Shown here piece after piece: positions 22,258-30,571 of a stretch of DNA of 32,897 bases (the stretch's first letter is position 1; each line of letters starts with the position of its first letter). The notes beneath the pieces were generated by a model. The model searched no databases and was not told the origin of the DNA. It saw only the letters and a list, made by a program, of their open reading frames with translations. Location of the stretch: assembly GCA_947373155.1 (NCBI GenBank), contig CANBWO010000012.1, positions 1-32,897 on the forward strand, written 5' to 3'. Origin of the DNA: Microbacteriaceae bacterium. Its GTDB lineage: Bacteria; Actinomycetota; Actinomycetes; Actinomycetales; Microbacteriaceae. Made by a program: the position numbers and the translations under genes.

Positions 22258-24012
22258 TCAATTCAGGTTTCTCTTGAGCGCAAGTTTCATTGACCTTGTG
22301 TAGCTGGCAACTGGAACCTGGACGCCTGTTTGAAGGTCATAGCCGGGAATCCCGATGGTGTTGTAAATCAATTGACTCGGAGCTGATTCTTCAGAGATAT
22401 TGCCAACAATAACCTGCCCACGCCAGATGGAGCTAAATGGCACTCGCAAAGAACACGGAGTGTATGCAAAAACGCTGATGTCGGGGCTGATTAGAATGCT
22501 TCCGGATACCGAAATACTGCCTCGGGGTGCACTGCAGTCAGGACCTGACGTCCCACCGGCAGGTCCGTCTGGCACAAGCAACCAAACGTTGTGAGGAAGG
22601 CCGTCGGCCGAGCTGAGAGCCAGGTTGGACAAGCTGAACTTGTTTGCTACCAAGGCAATGTCCGTGGAAAGCGCCACGCTTAGGCTTCCCGTAATTCCAG
22701 AAGAGGCACAGGTTCCAGAGGCTTTTGTGATTCCATCGATTAGGTAGGGGCCGGTCTTTCCAGCAATATTCGTCATCTCAGTCGCGTTGAGTGCGCAACT
22801 TGTGGTTTGTTGCTTTACGTCCAAAAATCCGGTGGTTTGCCACTGAGCCAGAGAAAAAGCAATGCTTGTCCATCCGGAAAGTGGCGTAGCTGGGAAAGGA
22901 ACGGTTCCCACCACGGTTCTAAAACTGACCGCGTAGGCGCTTTGAACACCAATCTGCAACTTGGTGGACTGCACGGTGCTGGAAGCGGGAAAAGTGGTGC
23001 TGGCGCCCGATCGATAGGTGCTGAAGCAACCGCTAGTGCATGGCACCGTATCGAGTAAGGAAATGCGCCCAGCGATGCGCGCCGTGCTGGCTATTTCCAT
23101 GAAACCAAAGGCTGTTAACGCGTCGAGGTTAGATGTAACGGTACCCGTGATTACAGACCTGGTGGCTGAGGTAGCCCCTCCCGCATAGACCGAAGTCGCT
23201 GTTCCGTTCATAGTCAAGGTGCCAGTGGCGTAGACATTTCCTACAGTCGCGTTGTTCCCAACATAAACGTCAGCTCCACCGTAGACATTTCCAGTTACCG
23301 AGTTAGTTCCAGTGAGACGGATGTTGCCCAAAGCCCAAAGATTGCCGTGAATTGTGCAGGATGAGCCCATACTCACGCCTCCACTGAGGATAAAGACGTC
23401 TGCATAAACATCTTTAGTTCCTTCACACAGCTCGTTTCCCGTTGAAAGCACCACTTCCTGTTGGGATACACCTGGAGCCGGTGCGATTGTGCCGGGCATG
23501 CCCTCTCCCCCGTAGGTTTGAAGCGCCGCTCCAGCGGCTACGGTGGTGTTCAGATACGAGGTAACAATTCGATAGTCAAATACTTCTTGGACCGTAATTG
23601 ATTGGTGGTTGAAACCCACCTTTCCAAGAGCATTTAGAGCCGATCCGACACCGGTGATGCGCACCTTCGCCGTATTCACGTCTGGGCAGGAGGCAATCCA
23701 GGAAGAACCGCTTTTCTGGATGCTCTCAATGGTGACTTGGTAAGTTTCTTTTCCTAGACTCCCCGAGAAATTATTGGATGAACAAGTACCGGTAGCTATT
23801 TTCACCTTGGCTACATCTATGCCGCCTTCGGCGCCGGCTTGAGCAGCGGTCGAGGCCAAATTCTGCGAAGTAAGCGTGATGGAGTAAAAAAGTTGCTGCC
23901 CAATCAAAGTGGTGATCAACATCGCAAGCGCCAGCACCAACACCACGGGCACTAACGTTGTGCCGGCGTCGTTGCCTTTGCCTTGAAACCGGACCCGTTT
24001 ACTTAGAAACAT
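22258..24012 (-). CDS. Large PilX-like pilus-associated protein with beta-repeat region
   Basis: 584 residues. The N-terminus resembles a PilX prepilin: after a basic leader comes DAG (Gly17), then a hydrophobic helix (about 18-42), but the expected Glu at +5 is Pro. The region about 205-320 is built of short Gly/Asn/Thr/Val steps (HGNLWALGNIRLTGTNSVTG, NVYGGADVYVGNNATVGNVY) like the left-handed or bactofilin-type beta repeats found in PilX-associated DUF7305 proteins. Paired cysteines occur at 325/329 and further along. The C-terminal part (450-560) repeats the IALVANKFSLSN / ISVSGSILISPDISVFAY pattern. Location between minor pilins and pilM implies a pilus or tip function, perhaps adhesion in place of PilY1; that role is inference. 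It overlaps the preceding prepilin gene by 10 bases. Confidence 0.75.
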   Translation of the reverse strand: MFLSKRVRFQGKGNDAGTTLVPVVLVLALAMLITTLIGQQLFYSITLTSQNLASTAAQAGAEGGIDVAKVKIATGTCSSNNFSGSLGKETYQVTIESIQKSGSSWIASCPDVNTAKVRITGVGSALNALGKVGFNHQSITVQEVFDYRIVTSYLNTTVAAGAALQTYGGEGMPGTIAPAPGVSQQEVVLSTGNELCEGTKDVYADVFILSGGVSMGSSCTIHGNLWALGNIRLTGTNSVTGNVYGGADVYVGNNATVGNVYATGTLTMNGTATSVYAGGATSATRSVITGTVTSNLDALTAFGFMEIASTARIAGRISLLDTVPCTSGCFSTYRSGASTTFPASSTVQSTKLQIGVQSAYAVSFRTVVGTVPFPATPLSGWTSIAFSLAQWQTTGFLDVKQQTTSCALNATEMTNIAGKTGPYLIDGITKASGTCASSGITGSLSVALSTDIALVANKFSLSNLALSSADGLPHNVWLLVPDGPAGGTSGPDCSAPRGSISVSGSILISPDISVFAYTPCSLRVPFSSIWRGQVIVGNISEESAPSQLIYNTIGIPGYDLQTGVQVPVASYTRSMKLALKRNLN

Positions 24013-24611
24013 GGAGTACCAAGCTGGGTTATCTCAGGTGCAGTTTGGGTGGTGCTCAAGACTGAACCCAGTCCATGATCTAGTGAGGTTACAAAATCAA
24101 CGCTGGTCGCAAGCCCGACTTGCGAAAAAACTCCCTGTCCAGAGCGCACGGGCTCAACTCCCGAAACAACCGAAGACCAGCCGTGCAAATTGTTTATCGT
24201 GGGCATTGTTGCCGAACTTGTGCCGCTGGACTGGTAGATGCTGCCGTTCAACCAAAGAAACTGTGTGCAGCGTCCTGCCGGTGCCAGATTCTGCTTATCG
24301 TTCGACACCAGCACTCGAGCAACCAGTAGTTGGCCTTTATCATTACCAACAGTCACCGAAGTTAGCTGAGTTCCAGTTGAGCTTCGAATCGAAGATTTAA
24401 ACGATTCGGCAAAAGCCTGGCTTTCGGAAGACGAATGAGAGGACGCCATCACACTGTTTTGCACCGAATATATTCCAGAAACTAAGACGGCGATGAGAAA
24501 CAAAACCGATGATGCCAAGAACATTGCTATCACTAGTTCAATCAAGCTAAACCCGGCGTCTGAACGAAGGTCTATTTGTTTTTCGATTGAAAGCAACTGG
24601 GCACCCATCAC
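24003..24611 (-). CDS. Minor prepilin, PilW/PulJ-like
   Basis: 202 residues with a type IV prepilin signal: a leader of 20 residues ending in Gly20, then FSLIELVIAMFLASSVLFLIAVLV with Glu at +5 (Glu25). The mature domain is about 180 residues, Ser/Thr-rich, with two cysteines (near residue 113 and at the penultimate-position CF end). Prepilin peptidase would cut after Gly20. Start is GTG 24611 (overlapping the previous stop by one base) or ATG 24608. Position after the PilV-like gene matches minor-pilin order in other pilus operons. Confidence 0.85.
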   Translation of the reverse strand: MMGAQLLSIEKQIDLRSDAGFSLIELVIAMFLASSVLFLIAVLVSGIYSVQNSVMASSHSSSESQAFAESFKSSIRSSTGTQLTSVTVGNDKGQLLVARVLVSNDKQNLAPAGRCTQFLWLNGSIYQSSGTSSATMPTINNLHGWSSVVSGVEPVRSGQGVFSQVGLATSVDFVTSLDHGLGSVLSTTQTAPEITQLGTPCF

Positions 24612-25036
24612 TAGTCGGGGCTCACTTCGAATGCGCTGTTGGCTTTGGCCAAAATCACCGAACCGTTCATGATGTCGATCTCAAGTTCGGCAGCCACTGT
24701 TTGGTTAGTGCAGTCGGCCGAGCCAATAAGTTTCACTTTAGACACCAACTGTTTGCCATCGGTGGTTGTAGTACTTGAACCGCCAAAGTTCCCGTTCAGC
24801 AAAAGGTTAAGTCTTGAACACGTGACCACGTTGGTTCGGATTCGATCTATCTCTTTGTTCAAGAGTTCATTGGCGGTGCCCCGCATGGCATTTTTAGCGC
24901 TGGCACTCGAAGCCTCCATGAGTGATGCACCTACTACCAGGCCCACTACCGCGAGGAGCATCAGGGACACAACAACCTCAACCAAAGTGAAACCCGACTC
25001 TGACCGAGCGTCATTCAATGTCTTGAACTTTCTCAT
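24611..25036 (-). CDS. Minor prepilin, PilV/GspI-like
   Basis: 141 residues. The prepilin peptidase site is SESG|FTLVEVVVSLMLL with Gly15 and Glu20 at +5. A globular domain of about 100 residues follows, with cysteines in VTCSRLN and SADCTNQ that could pair. It lies 41 bases after the major pilin gene and directly precedes the PilW-like gene. Confidence 0.87.
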   Translation of the reverse strand: MRKFKTLNDARSESGFTLVEVVVSLMLLAVVGLVVGASLMEASSASAKNAMRGTANELLNKEIDRIRTNVVTCSRLNLLLNGNFGGSSTTTTDGKQLVSKVKLIGSADCTNQTVAAELEIDIMNGSVILAKANSAFEVSPD

Positions 25037-25077
25037 GTCAAAGCCGGGTCCCTCAGGCTTCTAGCCAAGCGTTACAA

Positions 25078-25503
25078 CTATGGGCAGACGCCCTCGGCTG
25101 GAGTGCTTGCTTCTGAGATGTGCCAGGTCTTGTTGCTCACGCTGTGGTGTGCCTGTAGGCAGAAAGTAGTTGCGGTTACCTTGCCAGTTGGAATAGTCAC
25201 TGCGACATTGTCTGATGGGTTGAAACCATAGGTGCCGGTCAGCGCTGTCATGGTTGCAGCTGAGTAGTCGCCACCGTTGTCAGAGGCATACGAAACCATT
25301 GCAAGCTTGGCATTGGCCAGGTCAGACTTTAGTGCCGCAGTGCGAGCCTGGTCTTGCTGGTTTAGGAATACCGGGATGGCGATCGCCGAAAGAATACCGA
25401 TGATCAAAACAACGACCAATAGCTCTACTAGCGAGAAACCAGCGTCTTTGTTTTTGTTTTGCTTCGAAAGCTGTTCTAGCTTTGCAGTGATGACCTGAAC
25501 CAC
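25078..25503 (-). CDS. pilA: Major type IV pilin
   Basis: 141 residues; 119 after predicted cleavage at Gly22. The signal is KDAG|FSLVELLVVVLIIGILSAIAIPVFLNQQ, with Glu27 at +5 and the classic hydrophobic assembly helix. The globular domain is short and has two cysteines, in TTFCLQAHH and the C-terminal EGVCP, which would close a disulfide-bonded D-region loop. The start is GTG at 25503 with a strong ribosome-binding site (AAAGGGG), better than that of neighbouring pilus genes, as expected for the abundant subunit. A 105-base gap from pilC gives room for its own promoter. Confidence 0.92.
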   Translation of the reverse strand: MVQVITAKLEQLSKQNKNKDAGFSLVELLVVVLIIGILSAIAIPVFLNQQDQARTAALKSDLANAKLAMVSYASDNGGDYSAATMTALTGTYGFNPSDNVAVTIPTGKVTATTFCLQAHHSVSNKTWHISEASTPAEGVCP

Positions 25504-25549
25504 GTTGTGCCCCTTTATTCGAAATGACTAGGTATTCGTTAGCATACAG

Positions 25550-25581
25550 ACATTTATTTGCAATGTGCGATACATAAATGT
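25550..25581 (-). promoter_or_regulatory. Inverted repeat upstream of the major pilin gene
   Basis: ACATTTAT (25550-25557) and ATAAATGT (25574-25581) are perfect inverted copies with a 16-base spacer, in the only sizeable gap of the pilus operon. On the minus strand TTGCAA just inside the repeat could be a -35, with TAACGA as a weak -10. Function as regulator site or mRNA leader hairpin is undecided. Confidence 0.35.
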
Positions 25582-25608
25582 TCGGTTTCCCGAATATTTA
25601 TCAAAGAG

Positions 25609-26703
25609 TTAGTGGATCGAATTGTAGATCGTGAACATCGGCAGATACAGACTGATCACCATTCCACCAACAATCACACCAACCACCGCAACCATCAAAG
25701 GTTCAATTAAAGCGGTTAGCTGCGCTGTCGTTGCTTTCACTTCTGCATCGTAGAAGTCTGCGATTTTTGAAAGCATGGTGGAAAGCGACCCAGACTCCTC
25801 TCCTACGGCAATCATGCGCGTGACCATCGGGGGAAAAATTGCTTCATTGTTCATTGGCGCAGACACCGATGAACCCAGTCGCACAGCTGACTGAATGCGT
25901 GCCAGAGCCTCTTTCATCTGCCAGTTGTCTGAGGTCTCGCCAACCAAGGTAAAAGCTTGAAGCATTGGAACGCCGGCATCGACCAAACTGGATAAGTTTC
26001 GGGTAAAACGAGCCATCAAGAGTTTGCGTTGCAACGGGCCAAGAACAGGGAACTTAATTTTGAATGGATCAATAACCTGACGAACTTTGTCTTCGTTCTT
26101 GTTCTTGCGCCACCAACGGGCAAAGAAAAATGCTCCAACAACCAAGACCGGAGAACCCCAAGCGGCGATTGGTGACAACCACACCAGAATCTGCGTTGGT
26201 AAGGGCAACTGACCGCCTAGGCGATCAAACATGGTCTTGAAAACAGGAACTACCCAAATCAACATTGCAATCACAGCCATCAGAGCCATGATCAAAACAG
26301 CCGTTGGGTAGGTTAGGGCTGATTTGACAGTTGATTTGAGTTCGTTATCGCGTTCGAGAGTGCCAGCGATGTTCTCTAGCGCTTGATCCAGGAACCCACC
26401 CGACTCGCCCGCTGCAACAAGACCAATAAGGAGCGGTGGCATGGTCTCGGGGTACTTAGCCAGGCTGGTGGAAAGTGAATAACCACTTTCGACGTCTACG
26501 GCGACTTTTTCTAGAATGACCGCTAGCTTCTTGTTCTCGGTCTGTACTGCAAGAATTCGAATGGTCTTGATTATGGTGAGGCCAGCGCTGACCATGGTTG
26601 CCATTTGGCGACACATCACTGCCAAATCTTTTACCGAAGGCTCTTTGCGGTCTGTGAAACTCGAAAATGGAGCCTTCTTAACGGGCACTGCTAACTCAGC
26701 CAA
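25609..26703 (-). CDS. pilC: Type IV pilus platform protein PilC/GspF
   Basis: The inner-membrane platform on which the motors act. The 364 residues contain two T2SSF domains: first about 28-150 (MCRQMATMVSAGLTIIKTIRIL, GYSLSTSLAKYPETMPPLLIGLVAAGESGGFLD), second about 230-355 (LMARFTRNLSSLVDAGVPMLQAF, FPPMVTRMIAVGEESGSLSTML). Membrane helices are near 128-152, 172-195 and at the C-terminus (about 335-358). It is shorter than Gram-negative PilC (about 400) at the N-terminus. The start is TTG 26703 behind GGGGG; it overlaps pilT by 8 bases. Confidence 0.94.
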   Translation of the reverse strand: MAELAVPVKKAPFSSFTDRKEPSVKDLAVMCRQMATMVSAGLTIIKTIRILAVQTENKKLAVILEKVAVDVESGYSLSTSLAKYPETMPPLLIGLVAAGESGGFLDQALENIAGTLERDNELKSTVKSALTYPTAVLIMALMAVIAMLIWVVPVFKTMFDRLGGQLPLPTQILVWLSPIAAWGSPVLVVGAFFFARWWRKNKNEDKVRQVIDPFKIKFPVLGPLQRKLLMARFTRNLSSLVDAGVPMLQAFTLVGETSDNWQMKEALARIQSAVRLGSSVSAPMNNEAIFPPMVTRMIAVGEESGSLSTMLSKIADFYDAEVKATTAQLTALIEPLMVAVVGVIVGGMVISLYLPMFTIYNSIH

Positions 26704-27820
26704 AATTTACCCCCGGCACCAGTTGGCCGAATGAAAGTTTGTCATGCGCTTGCTCCATACCTGCAGCAGCTGTGATCACCTGCGATTTCACTAGGTTTGC
26801 CAGCGATTGATCCATCGATTGCATACCCGCCTCTATGCCGCCTTGAATGGCGGATGAAATCTGGTACGTTTTGCCCTCGCGGATTAGGTTGCTGATGGCT
26901 GGTGTCGAGAACAATATTTCTGTCGCGGCAACTCGGCCATTTCCGTTGGCAGTCCGAACCAGGTTCTGACAAATGATTCCCTTTAGCGTGGTAGACAACT
27001 GCGTTCGCACTAAAGCCTGTTGGTGCGGTGGGAATACATCGATGATGCGGTCGATGGTTTGAGAAGCATCTTGAGTGTGCAAGGTACCAAACACCAGGTG
27101 CCCGGTTTCGGCAGCGGTAAGTGCAGCACTAATTGTCTCTAAGTCTCTAAGCTCGCCGATCAAAATGACATCTGGATCCTGGCGAAGTACGTGACGAAGG
27201 GCGTCGCTAAAGGTCTCGGTGTCTGCACCAACCTCGCGCTGATTGATTAGTGCGGTTTTACTTTCATAAATGAACTCAATCGGATCTTCCACCGTCATGA
27301 TGTGTTCGGCCCGAGTCTCGTTTATCTCATTGACCAGAGCCGCTAGCGTGGTGGACTTGCCCGAGCCCGTAGGCCCGGTGACCAGCACCAACCCCCTGTT
27401 CAACTTTGCTAACTTGCCAATCTGACGTGGCATGCCAAGTTGATCCAAGGTTTTGATTTCGGTTGGGATAGACCTGAATACCGCACCAATCTGACCGCGT
27501 TGCACAAACAGGTTTACACGAAATCGGTCGCCTTCTGCGGTGGTGTAGGCGCAGTCCAGCTCCTTCTTAGCTATATAGTGGTCCCAGTTGGCTTTGGTGG
27601 TTAGTGTGCTTAGAAGTTGAACCACCTCTGGCGCGGATTGAACCGGAATCCCTTGCAGTGGTTTCAGTTCGCCATGAACTCGCGCCAGAAATTTGCCCCG
27701 AGAAAGGTGCAAATCGGAAGCCCCCTGTGCCCTCATGAACTTGAGCACATTGTCTAATAATGATGGTGAGGGGTTGGTTAGTTGGCCAGTTGCCTGACCC
27801 TGACTGTTATCCCAAGACAC
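26696..27820 (-). CDS. pilT: Type IV pilus retraction ATPase PilT
   Basis: Hexameric cytoplasmic ATPase that pulls pili back. The 374-residue protein has Walker A GPTGSGKST (149-157), the Asp box with MTVEDPIEF, Walker B DPDVILIGE (215-223), the His box GHLVFGTLHT, and the PilT-specific C-terminal AISNLIREGKT (the AIRNLIRE motif needed for retraction). The N-terminal PAS-like domain (GASDLHLSRGKFLARVHGEL) is complete. The start is GTG 27820 with a GAGG site, overlapping pilB by 14 bases. PilT presence implies a retractile pilus able to support twitching or DNA uptake. Confidence 0.95.
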   Translation of the reverse strand: MSWDNSQGQATGQLTNPSPSLLDNVLKFMRAQGASDLHLSRGKFLARVHGELKPLQGIPVQSAPEVVQLLSTLTTKANWDHYIAKKELDCAYTTAEGDRFRVNLFVQRGQIGAVFRSIPTEIKTLDQLGMPRQIGKLAKLNRGLVLVTGPTGSGKSTTLAALVNEINETRAEHIMTVEDPIEFIYESKTALINQREVGADTETFSDALRHVLRQDPDVILIGELRDLETISAALTAAETGHLVFGTLHTQDASQTIDRIIDVFPPHQQALVRTQLSTTLKGIICQNLVRTANGNGRVAATEILFSTPAISNLIREGKTYQISSAIQGGIEAGMQSMDQSLANLVKSQVITAAAGMEQAHDKLSFGQLVPGVNFG

Positions 27821-29486
27821 GGAACACCTCTTCCAAGCTGGTTTGGCCCATCGCCGCTTTTGCCAGTCCGTCTTGACGAAGGCTTAGCATTCCCTGGCTC
27901 ATTGCAATTTTGCTAATTTCACCCGAGGACAAACGGCTCATGGTTGCAGCCGCGATTTCCTCGGTAACCTCTAGAACTTCGTGAATCGCGAGGCGCCCAC
28001 GATAGCCAGTTTTGGAGCAGTGATTACAACCCACCGGCTTCATGAATTTAATGCCATCGATGTTTATGTTGATCGCCGCATAGTCGCTCTTGAGTGAGGC
28101 CGCCATTGCCTCGGACAGCTCCGACTCAGCTTTACAGTTAGGGCACAGTCTTCTAGCAAGGCGTTGGGCAATAACCGTTGATATAGAGGAAGCGACCATG
28201 AACGGTTCAACTCCGAGTTCAATCAGACGGGTAATAGACGCCGGAGCATTATTGGTGTGAAGCGTACTAAGAACCAGGTGGCCGGTAAGCGAGGCTTCCA
28301 TGGCAATCTGGGCGGTGTCATGGTCTCGAATCTCACCAACCAGAATCACATCGGGGTCGGAGCGCAAAATCGATCGCAGCGCCGAGGCAAACGTGAGCCC
28401 AGCGCGGGGATTTACCTGCACCTGCTTGATATTGGCCATCCGGTATTCAACCGGATCTTCTACCGTGATGACGTTGACCTGCGGGGTCGATACCTCGGAA
28501 AGCGTGGCATAAAGAGTGGTTGACTTGCCCGAACCGGTAGGACCGGTAACCAGAATCATTCCACTGGTCTTGGTAATAGACCTTTCGAAGATAGTTTGGT
28601 TTTGCTTTAGGAATCCCAAGTTAGAAATTGAGTGGGACACCGAACCGTTATCCAAAATACGCAAGATAATCGTTTCACCCCAGACCGTTGGCAGGGTTGC
28701 CACACGCAAGTCTCGGCTATCGCCAAAGCCACCAAACGTCATTCGCCCATCTTGGGGTTTGCGGCGCTCTGCAATGTCCATCTCGGACATGATCTTGATT
28801 CGGCTGATTACACCTGGCTGGATCTTTTTAGATTCACGTTGCATTTCGTGCAGCACGCCATCGATGCGGTATCTAATTCGAAGATCGTGTTCACCAGGTT
28901 CGATGTGGATATCTGAGGCACGATCCTGAATGGCCTGGGTGATGATTGCATTCACAAAACGCACGATCGGGGCATCGTTGGCCACCGTGTCTATTTCGAG
29001 TAGTTCTAGAACTCCGCTGGAGGTGTCTTCGATGCTCGACGAAACTTCACCCAGATCGTCATCCAGGCGATAGTTGCGCTGCAGAGCCTCAAGCAAAAGT
29101 TCTGGGTCCACCAAAACAGGGTGGACTGTAAGCCCGGATGCGGCTCGTACTTCGTCTAAGGCCAAAATATTGGTCAGCGATGAAACACCGAGGAAGAGCT
29201 CGTTGTTTTGAATTCGCAGCGGAATCACACTGTGGCGGCGGGCCAGGTCTGCAGACACCTGCGCAACGGCAATTTTGCTAACCACGAACTCAGATAAATC
29301 GGCGAATGGAACGTGCAGGCGCTCGGCTCGGGCGGCCAGCAGCTGGATTGGCGTGATCTCTTTGTCTTCTAGCAAACGAATAGCAAAGAGTTCGTTTTGA
29401 ACCACATCGGTTGGAGCCCCGGCATGACGCTCTTGGCTAATGAAGCCCTTGTTTGCCAGAATCTGCGTAAGCAACAACCTTGTCAC
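27807..29486 (-). CDS. pilB: Type IV pilus assembly ATPase PilB/GspE
   Basis: The extension motor. The 559 residues include an N-terminal GspE/MshE-type domain (about 30-140), the central ASDIHIEPGEHDLRIRYRIDG segment (190-210), Walker A GPTGSGKST (315-323), Walker B DPDVILVGE (377-385), and the zinc tetracysteine module (Cys448, Cys451, Cys487, Cys490). The annotated start is GTG at 29486, directly after AGGAA with no spacing; TTG codons three and four codons downstream would have better spacing, so the true start may be 9-12 bases further in. First gene of the pilus operon and divergent from the VOC gene, 78 bp apart. Confidence 0.95.
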   Translation of the reverse strand: MTRLLLTQILANKGFISQERHAGAPTDVVQNELFAIRLLEDKEITPIQLLAARAERLHVPFADLSEFVVSKIAVAQVSADLARRHSVIPLRIQNNELFLGVSSLTNILALDEVRAASGLTVHPVLVDPELLLEALQRNYRLDDDLGEVSSSIEDTSSGVLELLEIDTVANDAPIVRFVNAIITQAIQDRASDIHIEPGEHDLRIRYRIDGVLHEMQRESKKIQPGVISRIKIMSEMDIAERRKPQDGRMTFGGFGDSRDLRVATLPTVWGETIILRILDNGSVSHSISNLGFLKQNQTIFERSITKTSGMILVTGPTGSGKSTTLYATLSEVSTPQVNVITVEDPVEYRMANIKQVQVNPRAGLTFASALRSILRSDPDVILVGEIRDHDTAQIAMEASLTGHLVLSTLHTNNAPASITRLIELGVEPFMVASSISTVIAQRLARRLCPNCKAESELSEAMAASLKSDYAAININIDGIKFMKPVGCNHCSKTGYRGRLAIHEVLEVTEEIAAATMSRLSSGEISKIAMSQGMLSLRQDGLAKAAMGQTSLEEVFRVLG

Positions 29487-29552
29487 TTCCTATTTGAATG
29501 CGAAATACCTTGTTTCAGACTAGCGAAACAAAACCAAAACATGCGTGAACCC

Positions 29553-29558
29553 TAGACT
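29553..29558 (+). promoter_or_regulatory. -10 element of a leaderless promoter for the VOC gene at 29565
   Basis: TAGACT, six bases, then ATG. No ribosome-binding site is present upstream of the ATG. Confidence 0.5.
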
Positions 29559-29564
29559 CTGATT

Positions 29565-29975
29565 ATGGAAAACACGGTTTTAGACGCCTTCTCCGGAGGG
29601 CTTTTTGCTGTGACGCTAATCGCTTCAGATTTGCCAGCAAGCATTGATTTCTATGGTGGCAAACTCGGATTGGTTCAGGTTTACAGCGATGAAGTGTCCA
29701 CCGTTTATAAGTGCGGCCAGACCATGATCAATCTGTTGGCGGCGTCTGCAGCGGCGGAATTAGTTGCCCCGGCGGCGGTTGCAACTGGCGGGATTGGTGC
29801 AGGAGTCGGCGCTGTGTACACCCTGCGCGTGGAAGATGTTGATGCGGTGGTTGCCCAGTTGACCGCTGCAGGAGTTGAACTTTTGAACGGACCGATGGAT
29901 CGCCCCTGGGGCATTCGGACCGCAAGCTTTGCAGACCCGAGTGGTCACGTGTGGGAAATTGCTGATCACCAGTAA
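29565..29975 (+). CDS. VOC-family (glyoxalase/bleomycin-resistance fold) protein
   Basis: 136 residues with one full VOC domain: FAVTLIASDLPASIDFYGGKLGL (about 13-35) and the C-terminal half VYTLRVEDVDAVVAQLTAAGVELLNGP through WGIRTASFADPSGHVWEIADH. The terminal WEIADH supplies a metal-ligand Glu typical of the fold. An Ala-rich loop (about 65-80) separates the halves. Could be a dioxygenase, lyase or binding protein; not determinable here. A hairpin (CTGTTTTGG / CCAAACAG, 29978-30000) follows the stop. Confidence 0.85.
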   Translation: MENTVLDAFSGGLFAVTLIASDLPASIDFYGGKLGLVQVYSDEVSTVYKCGQTMINLLAASAAAELVAPAAVATGGIGAGVGAVYTLRVEDVDAVVAQLTAAGVELLNGPMDRPWGIRTASFADPSGHVWEIADHQ

Positions 29976-30012
29976 TACTGTTTTGGACATTGCCAAACAG
30001 AGGTAGGAATTC

Positions 30013-30456
30013 TTGAACAATACATCTCATAGCATCCAGATTGTTTTAGACGCAAACAACGTGCACGCTCAGGCAGACTGGTGGGCCAAAGCTTTGGGTT
30101 GGGTTGTCGAATACCCCGATGAAAGTTTTCTTGACGACCTTGAAGCCGCGGGAATGCTAGATGAGAACTCTCTCGTGGAATTCCAAGGTAAAAGAGTTTT
30201 TCGAACTGCGAGCGCAATACACCAAGAAATTGCAGGTGCTAACACTGGTTTGCGAATCTACATCCGCGGTGTGCGTGCCGCCAAAACCGAACGAAATCGG
30301 GTTCACTGGGATGTAAACGCTAAACCGGAATCAGTTGACGCGGTAGTAGCTCGATTGGTTGACATGGGAGCAAAACAGATTGGCGAGCATTACCAAGGCC
30401 CTAACAGATCGATTCAAATGCTTGACCCAGAGAACAACGAATTCTGCGTTCACTAG
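30013..30456 (+). CDS. VOC-family protein (glyoxalase-like domain type)
   Basis: 147 residues of the Glyoxalase_6-like type: VLDANNVHAQADWWAKALGWVVEYPDESF (about 11-40), a central GLRIYIRG strand, and the end segment RVHWDVNAKPESVDAVVARLVDMGAKQIGEHYQGPNRSIQMLDPENNEFCVH. Members are usually annotated only as VOC proteins. The start is TTG 30013 with AGGTAGG seven bases before. It is 37 bases downstream of the first VOC gene, and the two may be co-transcribed. Confidence 0.83.
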   Translation: MNNTSHSIQIVLDANNVHAQADWWAKALGWVVEYPDESFLDDLEAAGMLDENSLVEFQGKRVFRTASAIHQEIAGANTGLRIYIRGVRAAKTERNRVHWDVNAKPESVDAVVARLVDMGAKQIGEHYQGPNRSIQMLDPENNEFCVH

Positions 30457-30466
30457 GGCACAAACC

Positions 30467-30571
30467 ATGAGAAGCATCGAAGAATCCCTCGAGTCCCAGC
30501 AGTGTCGGCGGATCTTGGAAGCGCTCGAGACTGGGCCTAAGACGCAGGATCAGTTGGTGGAATCAACTTAG
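30467..30571 (+). pseudogene. Truncated helix-turn-helix regulator fragment
   Basis: A 34-codon ORF begins 10 bases after the VOC stop, with AGGG nine bases before its ATG. It reads as the first two helices of a winged-helix regulator (SQQCRRILEALETGPKT followed by QDQLVEST) and then stops at TAG exactly where the convergent higA coding end begins (stops overlap at 30568-30571). The expected recognition helix and wing are absent. The simplest reading is a regulator gene cut off by arrival of the higBA module or an associated deletion. It could also be a genuine tiny protein. Confidence 0.45.

Noticed and set aside
21360-27036. Foreign origin of the pilin region because CATCGATG is absent for 5.7 kb
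   Set aside because: With about one copy per 1.6 kb, a single gap of this size is not improbable among 21 copies.
29978-30000. Hairpin CTGTTTTGG/CCAAACAG between the two VOC genes
   Set aside because: The stem has a bulge, is AT-rich in its centre and lacks a T-run, so it is not called as a terminator.
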